DNA of 64,000 bases from Lyophyllum atratum (Eukaryota; Basidiomycota; Agaricomycetes; Agaricales; Lyophyllaceae): contig JACGCN010000011.1 of NCBI GenBank assembly GCA_014905825.1, positions 1,550,001 through 1,614,000 of the forward strand, written 5' to 3'. The notes below the pieces were generated by a model that was not told where the DNA came from, did not search any database, and saw only the letters and a list, made by a program, of their open reading frames with translations. Positions 21,803-32,423 of the stretch are shown piece by piece. How positions within the stretch are numbered: the first letter of the stretch is position 1; each line of letters opens with the position of its first letter. The position numbers and the translations under genes are program-made.

Positions 21803-23395
21803 ATGAGCAACATCGGGGAGCGAAGACAGGCTGCAAGTGTCTTATCGAACGTGCAAGCCAAGACATCATCGCTTTCCCATATCCTCCAAACCAACGATCC
21901 TCCCTCCGATCATGAATTGAACGAGATCACCCCTCTTCTTCGCGATGTGGAAGTCCCGCTTTCCAGATTTTTACGCGAAGACGTCCATCCCCATTTCATG
22001 GCTGAAATTTACAGCCCACTCGAAGTCCTTCACTTTGCTCTGAAAGGCGCCGTTTCCCCCCTTCGACGCATTCCTTCAGAGATAATCTCCCTGATTTTCC
22101 TCGAGTGCCTGTCATACGATGCATGTGAAGACGAGGAGGAGCAATGGAACAGTCTAGATGTCACGCAAGCGCCTTGGAACACTTTAGATGTCACGCAAGC
22201 GCCTTGGACTTTGGCGCGAGTCAGCAGACTCTGGCGGGAGATCGCTTTGGCGGACCAGAAGCTCTGGTCCTGCATCAAGGTGGATTCTTGGGCTCTGCGT
22301 ATTGCTGGCAGACCAGAGCCTACATTACCGAAGCTGATTGCATGCCTTGAGCGATCGGGACGACATCCCTTGTCCATTCATGTCACGGACAGCCACCCTT
22401 CTAGCTTTGAATCCCGGCCCTTATTCCTCCACCTTCAGACGTATTCTGAACGATGGGAGTTCCTAAGGCTCACGGTCTCCTTCCAGTATCTCCAACTCAC
22501 TGTCCCCCTGAAAGGACGACTTCCACAGTTACAGACCCTCATGATAGAAGCACACGGACTGAATGACTTCGGGGTTCTTGACGCATTCGAGGTTGCTCCG
22601 AATTTACGGAAGGCGTCACTTGTCGTTGACGATCCGTTTGGACGTGACACTGACCTAACCTCTGCGATCACTCCAAGCGGTCATGCGCCCTATGTCATAA
22701 CTCTTCCTTGGGGACAGCTAACCAGTCTTGAGGTTGACTCTCTCGAGGTCATAAGGCACACACCGCGATTAGTAGACTGTACTTTACACCTCAGTGAGGG
22801 CAGACTTTCAAAGAGCGTCTCAATGATAAAACATGCCAGCATGCGAAATCTCACGACGAGGTGCGGGGCCGTGCTCGATCGGCTAGAGGCACCCTCCCTG
22901 GAATCCTTGCGCATTGGCGCCATGAGCAAATCCGACGTCGTAGCAGAGATCACTTCAAATTTCCTTATCCGTTCTTCCTGTTCCCTTAAAACACTCTTTC
23001 TGAGTGGGTCAATCGTCCGAACCGAATCCCACCTGCAGCGTTTTCTGCAGAATACTCCTCATTTGATCTCGTTGGGGGTTGGACCCGGCCTTTTGAGGAT
23101 AGAAAATGCGGCGCAGATCCTTGCCATCTCAGGGCAGCCGCTTCTCGTACCGAACCTAGAATGGATCACCTTTACTTTTGACGAGGGACCTCCGTATCCC
23201 AACAACTTCGATCTAGGGATTCTGCAGTACATAGTTGAAGCTCGATGCAATATGCTGGACAAGGACCGGATCAGACGCTTCAAAGGTGTCACGCTACTTG
23301 AGATTCCTCGGTCACTCCTCGCCTCATTGACTTCCCGGCTTCCGACATTTGAAAAGCTAGGAGTGGAAGTCGTATACCATGTAAATAGGACTTAG
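21803..23395 (+). CDS. F-box protein with LRR-like C-terminus (copy 1)
   Basis: Intronless, 530 aa. An N-terminal helical segment (about residues 1-80, with LSHILQTNDPPSDHELNEI) leads to an F-box-like core (PLRRIPSEIISLIFLECLSY, then TLARVSRLWREIALADQKLW). A long degenerate leucine-rich region follows. Such proteins usually act as substrate adaptors of SCF ubiquitin ligases through Skp1; substrates cannot be predicted. A perfect-to-near-perfect 30-bp tandem repeat at 22148-22207 encodes a repeated (N)xLDVTQAPW block within the loop after the F-box. A related gene follows 480 bp downstream in the same orientation. The start is the first ATG compatible with the conserved N-terminus shared with copy 2. 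Confidence 0.82.
   Translation: MSNIGERRQAASVLSNVQAKTSSLSHILQTNDPPSDHELNEITPLLRDVEVPLSRFLREDVHPHFMAEIYSPLEVLHFALKGAVSPLRRIPSEIISLIFLECLSYDACEDEEEQWNSLDVTQAPWNTLDVTQAPWTLARVSRLWREIALADQKLWSCIKVDSWALRIAGRPEPTLPKLIACLERSGRHPLSIHVTDSHPSSFESRPLFLHLQTYSERWEFLRLTVSFQYLQLTVPLKGRLPQLQTLMIEAHGLNDFGVLDAFEVAPNLRKASLVVDDPFGRDTDLTSAITPSGHAPYVITLPWGQLTSLEVDSLEVIRHTPRLVDCTLHLSEGRLSKSVSMIKHASMRNLTTRCGAVLDRLEAPSLESLRIGAMSKSDVVAEITSNFLIRSSCSLKTLFLSGSIVRTESHLQRFLQNTPHLISLGVGPGLLRIENAAQILAISGQPLLVPNLEWITFTFDEGPPYPNNFDLGILQYIVEARCNMLDKDRIRRFKGVTLLEIPRSLLASLTSRLPTFEKLGVEVVYHVNRT
22148..22207 (+). repeat. 30-bp tandem duplication in coding sequence
   Basis: Two adjacent 30-bp units differing at only a few positions, giving two copies of a ten-residue block ending LDVTQAPW. 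Copy 2 of the gene family (23877-25358) has a single corresponding WNSLDSEQVP, so the duplication is recent and in frame. Confidence 0.85.
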
Positions 23396-23876
23396 GAGTC
23401 GGGCGCGGCGCTGCTATAGCTGTGGTTAGCAGTGGTGGAGTGGGGTCTTTCAGAAAAGAGTAAAATTCTCTGTATTGGTGTTTGCTTATATATTTCTTTC
23501 TGGAATTAATTCGGTAGCCAGGAATTGCGGAACTTGCTGGAGCTGGAACGAGTTGTTATGACTATGTTCACGTCTTCGAAAAGGCGTCGAAATCATTTGG
23601 ATGATGCTCGGGAAGATCCGAGCCTTTCTTGTGCACGACCATCGATGATCGCGACCAAGGCTATCTATTACTGACCTCGTAGTTCCTGACGGCTGCGACA
23701 AGGGGAACATTCTCTCTGTCTCTTAGCTTGCATGGCATGTTCTATCAAGGCTGGCGCGTTTACATATTATCGAGCCGTCGTAGAATCTTGACATAACGGG
23801 CACAGGGGAACCTTCTTCCGAGCTCCACCAAAGTCATCCACCGCTAATCGATTCGTCCACAACGGCGCTTACCTCA
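23396..23876. other. Spacer between tandem F-box genes
   Basis: 480 bp containing 3' flank of copy 1 and promoter of copy 2. No gene seen. Confidence 0.5.
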
Positions 23877-25358
23877 ATGTTTCAGGCCGATGTATCGTCT
23901 TTGCGCCATATTCTGTTATCCAACACACCCCCTTCCGATCCCGAACTCTTAGCACTTCAGCGTCTTCTCCATGATGTAAAGGTGAAGCTAGCTGGAGTGG
24001 TAAAAGAAGACGGCCAGCACCTTCATGATGGAACCTATAACTCCCAGATATCACTCGAAAACCTCGCAGTGGCTTGCAAATCCGCCTTGTCTCCACTTCG
24101 TCGTATCCCTTCCGAAATCCTATCTCTCATCTTTTATTACACCATATGCGATCCACCAGACAATTTTTTAACGGCAGGATGGAATTCTTTGGATTCGGAA
24201 CAGGTGCCCTCAGTGTTGACCAAGGTCTGTAGCTCCTGGAGAGCTGTGGCTTTGGCGCATCGTGAGCTTTGGTCACACATTTGGATCAATCTGGAGGTGC
24301 TGTCGATGAATCAGAACAAGCCATTGCCCAGCCCTTCGAAACTGAAGATGTTCCTTGAGCGATCAGGCTCTCAACCATTATTCATTGGCTTTGGAGACCT
24401 GTACGCACCATCGTCTGTTGCAGAAAAGTTATTTTTGCTTCTGCTCTCGCAATCCCGTCGATGGAGAGAAGTTCAGTTCATTTTCGATTTCAGCCGCCTT
24501 CAGACGATGAACCAGATTCGGGGACGCGTCCCAATACTTCGTTCTCTCGACCTCTGGATGTTCGGCGCCAACACGTCCGAAACCGCCTTCTGCGCATTCG
24601 AAGAAGCCCCGCAGCTCAGAGAAGTCTTTCTCGACGTTGGTGATCCAAACGTATTGTCCCTTCCGTGGGCGCAGTTGACTGCTCTTCGTGGCTCTTTTGA
24701 TTTTTCCAAGATCCTCCAGCAGTCTCCATCAGTGCGCGAGTGCTTCATCCCTTCTCACACTCCCTCCTCCACTGTCGAAATACGCCATCGCAAACTCAGA
24801 AAACTTCATATAAACATCTCAAATTCCCTCGATTGGCTCGAGGCACCTAGCCTCGAAGATCTGCGTATATTTGATTCAAAGAAGATAGACATCTTCCTTC
24901 GGGCCCAGCCGAAGGACGTCGGCCACTGGACTTCCTTCATTGGGAGGTCATCTTGTTCTCTTCGCTCGCTCTCGTTTACTCTCGCCAAATTGGAGTACCA
25001 CGATCTCCGCCCACTTCTGGAGAGCACCCCCCTTTTGCTGCGACTCGAATTCCAATGGTGTAGGGTCAAATGGCAGTCATTGGCTCGCCTTCTTGCCATC
25101 ACAGACAGCTCATGTCTTGTCCCCCATCTTCAAGATATCAAGATCGTATTCGGCGAGAATGACGCTCCCGGTTATCTAGACATCTCCGTGATCGATCTTC
25201 TCGAAGCTCGAATACATTTCCCTCCCGAAACGGGGGCGACGCGCCTTAAATCAGCGGAATTGCTCAACATGCGTGACACGGCAGTCGAAATGCGGGCAAA
25301 GCTCCGGCTTTCCGCCTTGCAGGATGTTGGACTTGTGTTAGTGCAGAATTGGATATAG
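23877..25358 (+). CDS. F-box protein with LRR-like C-terminus (copy 2)
   Basis: Intronless, 493 aa, clear paralogue of the gene at 21803. Both share an N-terminal block (SSLRHILLSNTPPSDPELL against SSLSHILQTNDPPSDHEL), a YxSxLExLxxAxKxAxSPLRRIPSEI segment, the F-box core and the same LRR-type C-terminal half (SSCSLRSL, WLEAPSLEDLRI). Probable SCF adaptor. The tandem arrangement suggests local duplication, a common pattern for F-box families of agaricomycetes that evolve quickly. Sequence identity is moderate, so the duplication is not very recent. Confidence 0.82.
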   Translation: MFQADVSSLRHILLSNTPPSDPELLALQRLLHDVKVKLAGVVKEDGQHLHDGTYNSQISLENLAVACKSALSPLRRIPSEILSLIFYYTICDPPDNFLTAGWNSLDSEQVPSVLTKVCSSWRAVALAHRELWSHIWINLEVLSMNQNKPLPSPSKLKMFLERSGSQPLFIGFGDLYAPSSVAEKLFLLLLSQSRRWREVQFIFDFSRLQTMNQIRGRVPILRSLDLWMFGANTSETAFCAFEEAPQLREVFLDVGDPNVLSLPWAQLTALRGSFDFSKILQQSPSVRECFIPSHTPSSTVEIRHRKLRKLHINISNSLDWLEAPSLEDLRIFDSKKIDIFLRAQPKDVGHWTSFIGRSSCSLRSLSFTLAKLEYHDLRPLLESTPLLLRLEFQWCRVKWQSLARLLAITDSSCLVPHLQDIKIVFGENDAPGYLDISVIDLLEARIHFPPETGATRLKSAELLNMRDTAVEMRAKLRLSALQDVGLVLVQNWI

Positions 25359-25966
25359 CGACTTGACCGGCGCCCACATTATCCTAAGACACATATCTTT
25401 AGCCCCTCGATTTTGATTCACTACGGCTTCCCACATCCCTTACCGAGTTCCGGGGCCAGCGTTGACATGGGCTTTTCTGCGATGCCTTCACAACAGCTGG
25501 TTGAATCTCCATGACCCTCCTTTTCTTCTCTACGCAGGTTTCATCCTTGGCTTTTTTTTGCGTCTGGCCCCATACTTCACTATTTCGGGCTATGGTTCAC
25601 GGACGGGGGCGCAGATTTTAGGCGCGTCACTGAATTTTTCCTCCTAAACGAGATTGGGGTCAATTTAGAACGGAAGTGGAGGAGTTTAACTGGATTCAGG
25701 GTGGATGGATGGTACGGAAGAATGTGAGGATACCTATGGGCCTTCAGATGGGTGAATACGTATCCAGAGGCGTGTGCAACAAGCAGCGTAACAGGTAGCG
25801 CTTCCACGCCCCGATATCTGAGGCGCACTACATATATCTTCGGCCCTTTATCATAACAATATGTGCGCACTACATATATCTTCGGCCCTTTATCATAACA
25901 ATATGTAGTATATGCACCAATAGCGTTATATAAACACGAGGCCGTAATCGCGCTGGTCTTATCGTT
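25359..25966. other. Intergenic with tandem repeat
   Basis: Contains the perfect 42-bp tandem duplication listed separately. A minus-strand open frame at 25580-25870 runs into the repeat and is not supported. Confidence 0.5.
25823..25906. repeat. Perfect 42-bp tandem duplication
   Basis: Two identical 42-bp units, 25823-25864 and 25865-25906, each beginning GCGCACTACATATATC and ending ACAATATGT. It lies just downstream of the WD40 gene stop. Confidence 0.95.
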
Positions 25967-27131
25967 TTACTCCACGAGCGTCCATACGACAACTGCATCG
26001 CCTTGAGAAACCGCTACAATCATCTTCTCGTCCAAGGATAGTGCGATAGAAGTGACAGCAGAAGCGTGCCCCTTGAGCGGCTTGGAAATTGCCTGCCCTC
26101 TTGCCACGTCCCACACCTGAATACTTCCATCACGGGATGCAGACAACATCCATTCCCCATCGCTCGCGAAGACGATTTGAGTGACCCAACCTTCGTGTCC
26201 TATGAAGTCGTCTTCCTTCGACTCCACGTCCCCTGACTCTGCATCCATGATTATGATTTTTCCATCCTCAAATCCCAATGCGATATGATCTCCGTCGGGA
26301 GAAAATGCTACTGCCCGTATGATAGCATTGTGGATGCGAGTGTAATCCGCTCGAAGGCCAGACTCGAATTCCAGTGTCTCTGCATCCGGGGTATACCAGA
26401 TTATGATCTCCGTCGAGCCCACTGATACGATTCTCTCTCCATCGCGCGAAAAGGCACAAATGGATATATCATATCCCCTGTCGATCACACCCCGTCCCGG
26501 TTGCAAGTCCCACAACTGAAGATGTCCATACGAGGTGGTAGCGAGTTTCTCTCCATCAGCTGAGAAAACAGCCATTGCGGAGGTACCACAAGGTTCGCTG
26601 CGTTGCGAGACGCTCTTCATCTCCAAATCCCACAGCCACAATCTTCCATCGTCTTCAATAGTTTGTCCAAGAAGAGGATGGCTGACATAGGAAGAACAAG
26701 GACCAACCGCTACAAACGACCCACTAGGCGATAATCCGACGAAACCAGTCCAAGAGTTTCCGTTCTCTTTTAGGTGATGACAGGCGGGAGTCTGTGTAGG
26801 GGGCTCATTCACGTCCCACGTAAGGACAGTCGGATTTTCGGAGGAGATCGCGAGGATTCGGCAACCGTTATGGGAGAATCCGGCTACGTCTGCAGCAAAG
26901 CCGTCTTGCCTTAGAACCATGCTTTTTTTGAAGAGGCGGGGCAAATCAGGTTTGTGCCCATTTGCTAGAGGACGAATATTTTAGCGCCGAAGTCCAAGTA
27001 CTCAGGGACTTTTACGCACCATTCAAACGTTTGAGTTCGTCGCCCGGTGGTGGATAGTGATGGACATCGCCCATTACAACGGAAAACGTCCCGCCTCCGA
27101 TCTCAATGCCCTGTGCACCTCCATTGAACAT
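25967..27131 (-). CDS. Short WD40 protein with STAND-type leader peptide
   Basis: Two exons, 27131-27020 and 26964-25967, give 369 aa. WD-type blades are visible (LTWDV, LWLWDLEM, LQLWDL, AFSPDGDHIALGFEDG, IQVWDVARG, VVVWTLVE), about six to seven repeats. The N-terminus MFNGGAQGIEIGGGTFSVV resembles the leader (MF.NA..F.I.GG.F..V.G) found before the NTPase in many agaricomycete NLR-like STAND proteins. Here it runs straight into WD40 repeats with no P-loop domain. The first exon could extend further upstream, since an open frame continues to about 27219; Met 27131 was chosen from the leader motif. Likely a protein-protein interaction scaffold; no specific role can be read. Confidence 0.72.
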
Positions 27132-28160
27132 AGCGAAGAGTGGATAGATGAGCTGCTCGTAAGCTCCGGATAAACTGGCGCACTTTCGAACGAAAAGTAG
27201 CGCTGGATCTGGGTGACATCTTCAGCAGATGTGCGTTTGAGAGGTGTTTATGAAAGACTATACCTTCACGATGTTGATGCACTAGATTGAACTGAGGTGG
27301 CTTTTGCTGGAGAAAAGAAGGAGTCAAACCGCAGGCGGACTACAGGTAACCTGTATCTTAGTAATAGACTCGCGGAGGACAAACCTGATCATGATGGTCA
27401 GAAGGTGGCGTCGGATGATTCGGGGATTCGCAGAAGGCATCCTGACAGATCGTTCTAGAAATAGAATTGGTGGAAATCACACTGGCTCAGTCACTCTGCT
27501 TGCGATACTTCAGGGTTATAGTTGGTATGTATTGGGTATAGATCCTAGAGAGTATTCGGCGCGATTAGGCTATCAGAATTGTTCCAGTGTCGTTATAGTA
27601 CTCACCAGTATCGAAGGCAAGCATCGCATCCCGTAACCTTTGAGCTGAAAATTTCTCAGCACTAAAGTTGCACTAAAGCATGTCGAAAACGAGTTCACTC
27701 GATCAGACGCCAGAGCCTTCAATTAGAGTGGTTGTTTTAGAGATGATTGCAGCAACCAGGGTGTAGGACAGGTACAGGATCAAAGACAGGAATGAGACAG
27801 GATCAAGTCGACGCGAGAACGTCGGAAAACGCCGAACATCCACGAGCCACCCAATGCCTGGGCCCTGGCAGCTCGCCCATACATATTACTGTGGAGGGTG
27901 TTGAATTCCTGCATGGAGAAAATACCTCTGAAAAATTCATCTGGTTATTGTCACTCGGGAAATGGGCCACGATGGGCTTTCGTCGATACAGCAATATCAC
28001 GCCCCGGTCCATCGCGTCGCGCGACGCGTAAGGATAAGTGCACACGTGTCGCCGGTATTTGGTCACGTTCCTCTAAACTTTGAGCGCTACGCCCATCATC
28101 TACCACCGTTTTGCCACGTCCAGCCCCCTCGACTATGCGCTGCCCATAGGATCCACTACC
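27132..28160. other. Intergenic, no supported gene
   Basis: About 1 kb between divergent genes. Frames at 27304-27636 and 27747-28031 are unrecognised. A possible upstream exon of the WD40 gene at about 27132-27219 cannot be excluded. Confidence 0.4.
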
Positions 28161-31100
28161 ATGGTGACTTCAGACAGCTTGGATATCAGTGAGAGCCACC
28201 CTCTGGCCTCTGAGCTCTCCAGTCTTCGAGCTGCAGTTACTCGCTTTCAGGCATGAACCTCCAGCAAACGATATGCTGCATCCTTTAGTCTGACGATATC
28301 ATTTAAAGGATGAGGCCTATAGCTCCTCAGTGAAGCTGCAAAGACATTCCCTGGACATAGCGGACGCCCACGACCGGGTCACGCATTTGGAACGCGAGAA
28401 TGACCTGCTCAGATCCGAGCTGGGTGTACTCAGAACTCATCCACACCCCGACGCGTTACCACAGGCCCAGCCTGCAGCATTACAAGTGCAGCAGCTGACA
28501 CTTTCCCTACGACGACTGTCTGATAAGCTGTCTCTAACAGAAGAGGCGCTTTTGGAAGGCACGACCCAATTGGCACAGGCGACGGGAGAAGTCACCAAGG
28601 CTAAGCTCACGACCGAAGGAGCGTATGAGCTGGCAGCGCGCACGCGTGGGCGCGAAGAAGCAGGGAAATCGAGGGAATTGGAGCTGGAATGGAAGGTTAG
28701 GGCTGCGGAGGAGGCTATGAAGATGTCGGACCTGGTTGTCAACGAATACGCCGACCTCGTACGATCCTTGGAAACGAAGGCTGGTACCCGTACAAGTTCT
28801 TCATCTCTTCTGGTCAATGGTCAAGGGCCTGCGCAGAATGGCGACGCGACCCTCACAGGAAGCTTAGCGGAAGGAAAATTGGGCCTACAACGTTTGTTAG
28901 CCGAGTTTTCTGCCGAGACGGAGAATCTGCAAAAGGGACTACTACAGGCGCAAGGAGAGCTCGCCGCTTCGGAAGCCAAACGTGATTCGGAGAAGAAGTA
29001 CGCCGAGCAGTCTCGAGTCGAGCTGGCTCATGCCCAATACGAGTTACAGCAGCTGAAAATCGATGACAATGCCGCTGCGAAGATGGTTTCACGCTACATG
29101 TACGTGACTTCCTCTACATCTTTCTGCTCGTTTATCTAATAGTCAACTTGACCGTAAAGGAAATTCTCGCAGAAGTCCACGGACACTCTCCAGGATGCCT
29201 TAACCACCCTCAAGACCCGCCACTGCGCGACCGTAGACACCCTCTCCGCCCAGCTTTCGCACCTCTCATCGCGCCTCCATTTCTCCGAATCCCAAACCGA
29301 AAAGCTCCGCGATGCCCTAGACGAGCTTGGCGGCGAGATGGTGAAAGAGACCTACGGCCGCCGAAGAGAAGTCGCCCTCCGCATCCGCATGGTGAATCGG
29401 GAGGAGAAGCTGCGCGAGGAGCTCGAGAGATGGGTCTTGAGGGCGGAGGAGGCACTAGCGCGTGAAAACGCCGATCCGCGGGCGGTGCAGGATAGGATGG
29501 TACGGGATGCCCGGGCTGTGCTGTCGGACACTCTTGGTGGGGTCTCTGGCTCGTCGGATGGTTCGCTGGCGCGCCTGATTACCGCTCAGAATGCGGTTGA
29601 GATGCTTAGGATGGAGTTGGAGTTGGAGACGAGGAGGAGGTTGGAGCTGGAGCGGATACTCGCCGAGGATGGGCGGGGGGAAGACGAAGACCAATATACC
29701 GCCAATGGCATTGTGGCCGACCATACACCACCATCCGTCTTGGATGACCCATCGCCGGATATGCCGGTGTCCGTCACACCTGTTCTTTCCACCACCAAGG
29801 CCCTGCCCTCTACACCGAACATCATCGATGATCTTGATGTGCCGTTGCGAGGGTCAAAACCCTTACTCGAAGGCAAACTAGCGTCGATACACGACGCCCC
29901 CGTTGCTGACCTGTTGGTGGGCTTAGATGCTATCAAAGATGATGGCACTTCGTTGGCACCAGCCGAGCCTCATTCGGACGAAAAACTCGAACTTCAGCTG
30001 GGTCCGCCAACCAAAACGTTCGCTGCCCCAGTATACCTCGACGGCTCAGAAGCCTTACCAAGCAATCGAGGAGAAGCAGCTTCTCCACACTTAGACCGCT
30101 CATCTACCCCAGGCGACACAATCGTGATTATACCCGAACAGGTGTTGGACGCACCATCGGACATTCCTAGCGCAGACACAATGTTCGTTGATAGAGCAGC
30201 CGCTCCAAAAGGAAGGTCCACTCCAGATATCGTTGCCAGCACATTACACGGGGGCACAGCGGATGCCGCAACCGACGACATGCCACCACCGACCATGAAA
30301 GGCTTGGAGGTTAATCCTACCACAAGCGTGGAACTACCCCACATTGAAACCATTCCGTACGAGGGGCAACCTGGAGAAAAGGATGAGGTGTTGGCCGAGT
30401 CTCTGGACGATCAAACCCAAGATATATCAGACCCTAGGATGGAACAACAAGCTAGCCGCACGCCGTCCCCATCCCCATCCCCATCCCTATCCCCAATGTC
30501 TATTAGAAGTTCAAGTCCCGCGCCCTACTTACCCCCTGTGGCTGTCCACCTCGATACCCCGAAACGTCTACCACATCCTCTCCTCGCTGAACTCTCTAAG
30601 GCCAAACATCGGTACGACGATCTCCAGCGCGCACTGCGCGATTGTCACCTCGCCTTGGAGACCCTCTCAAGCAGCGTGTCCAAGACCCTCGAGCCCCGAT
30701 CCAACTCTGGGAGCGTCCAACCCGATGTTCTGCGCACTGCTTTGCAGCGCCTGAACGACTACACGGAGGACGCCCGTGTCGAGCTTGAGATACGCATGGC
30801 GGACGAGGCGCTCGTCGCACGCGGATTCGAGACCTTACTCTCGATCCCAGGGGCACTTTCTTCCACTTCCACCCTCGGTGACGACCAAGATGCCCCCAGC
30901 CGCTCGGACGTCGAGCGACAAATCGAGGAGTTTGTTTCGGGGACAGACGTCAGCGTGGAGAAGGCGCTGCGGAGCCTCTCCCGCAAGCTCGAGGACATCG
31001 AGCACGACATTACAGCTCTCAAGCGCGCAATCCACGACGACGTCTTCACTTCCTTGCCTCCACTCACAGCCCCAGCTACGAACGGCGGCGGAGAAAGCAG

Positions 31101-31527
31101 CTGGACATCCTGGATCCGTAGCCCACCATTGTCGCCTGCTAACAGCCTAGCCTCCGCAACCAGTCCCGCCCCGACCTTCGGGAACGTGATGACGACGCCC
31201 AGGCTGCGGCATTCGCCCTCCTTGAATTTCCAGGGATCGCAGGGCAGGCGGGTGCCTAGTGATACTGGGAAAGACCCCTTAAGCAGCCTAGGGCTGAGGG
31301 TGCCCATGCCGAGTTATATACACCATGCTGTGCAGCAGCCGCAACCGAGGTCGAGGACACTTTCGACGATGTACATGTTGGGTCTTGGTGCGAGAAGGCC
31401 CAGTGTTCCGCTTGCGACATCTCCAAGGCCGAGTCCGAGAAAGAATGGGCCGCCGCCGGGGGCTGGGGATGAGACCGAGGAAGAGACGGATGCGGATGAG
31501 GAGGATGACGACACTGATGTCGAGTAG
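28161..31527 (+). CDS. Large coiled-coil protein, function unknown
   Basis: Three exons (28161-28250, 28309-29099, 29160-31527) give 1,082 aa. The first half is long heptad-type coiled coil (LERENDLLRSELGVL, QQLTLSLRRLSDKLSLTEEA, MRMELELETRRRLELERIL). The middle is acidic and Ser/Pro-rich, including (PS)n near residues 690-700. A second helical region contains ELSKAKHRYDDLQRALRDCH. The C-terminus ends in an acidic tail (ETEEETDADEEDDDTDVE). The first intron (28251-28308) has a GC donor (CAG/GCATGA); both sides of the join read as continuous coiled coil. No catalytic motif, membrane segment or known domain was recognised. It could be a cytoskeletal, septum or organelle tether, but that is not supported by a specific motif. 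Confidence 0.8.
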
Positions 31528-31887
31528 ACCCTTTTGGATGCTGGAGTAGAGGGATAACCACAGGAGATCGCAGGATAAGGCAGGTACTGTCCAGTCATCC
31601 GGAAGGAACGCGCCGCTCTTCGTTTCGCTACTTGGTGCGGACGGTCCCGGTGGCGTTATTTGCGAGCGCGTCGGTTGTAGGGTCCTAAAGGACCCTTATG
31701 TAGCTAGAGATGGCGTCCAGATGACTCTTCGAAACATGTTATCTTCAATGTAATTCCTTGGTCCCATTATAGATGTATAATATATCTGACTCTGCGAAGA
31801 GTACCTCTTCATGACTATTGACTTTCCTCTGGAAGGCGTATCGTCACTGAGGAGTTGGTGAAGTTACGATGCTTAGAGAATTCTCAT
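31528..31887. other. Spacer upstream of tRNA gene
   Basis: 360 bp, 3' flank of the coiled-coil gene. No gene seen. Confidence 0.5.
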
Positions 31888-31970
31888 GGCTACCTAGCGC
31901 AATGGTAGCGCGTTTGGCTTCGATGCTTAACGGTACCAAAAGGTTGCAGGTTCGAGTCCTGCGGTGGTCA
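31888..31970 (+). tRNA. tRNA-Arg (anticodon UCG) with 11-nt intron
   Basis: 83-nt gene folding into a complete cloverleaf. The acceptor stem GGCTACC pairs with GGTGGTC using G-U pairs. The D stem is GCGC/GCGC, the anticodon stem TTTGG/CCAAA, and the T stem GCAGG/CCTGC around TTCGAGT. The anticodon loop is CT-TCG-A followed by an 11-nt intron (31924-31934, TGCTTAACGGT) in the canonical position after base 37. The mature length is 72 nt and CCA is not encoded. The A box (TAGCGCAATGG) and B box (GGTTCGAGTCC) are intact. Confidence 0.92.
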
Positions 31971-32423
31971 CTGATATGGCGGTTGTATTCTTTCTGTTCC
32001 ACGTACATGAACTTTGAAGGATTTTTTTTAATGTTTCGCGTCTCTCAGACAAATCACAAAGGCCTAACTTCGAAGTGTCTGTATCGGCGCGAGATGTGAT
32101 GGACAACGAGAACATGTATATTTATCCCTCAAAGATGCAGAACAAAGCGAACAAGAAATGTGCTCAAAGTTAACCCTGCTTCAACTAGCGGCCATGATGA
32201 TATTCGAGATTAAGGCGAGATTTCCGTTCATAGGAGACGATGCACCTTAGTGAGATGTTTCTAAACAAATTCAAACCATAATAAAAGTTGAAGAAAATGT
32301 GGAGGAAGCCGACCGCCATTGACCGACTCTAGCCTCAAGCAGAGTGCCAATACGGAGCTTAGAGCAATGTCATACATAAATTAGCCCTACATATCAGTTT
32401 ACAGTTGACCTGCTATCCACAAT
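31971..32423. other. Intergenic
   Basis: 450 bp between the tRNA and the amidohydrolase stop. A T-run at about 32022-32029 could serve as a weak polymerase III terminator but is 50 bp from the tRNA end. No gene seen. Confidence 0.45.
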
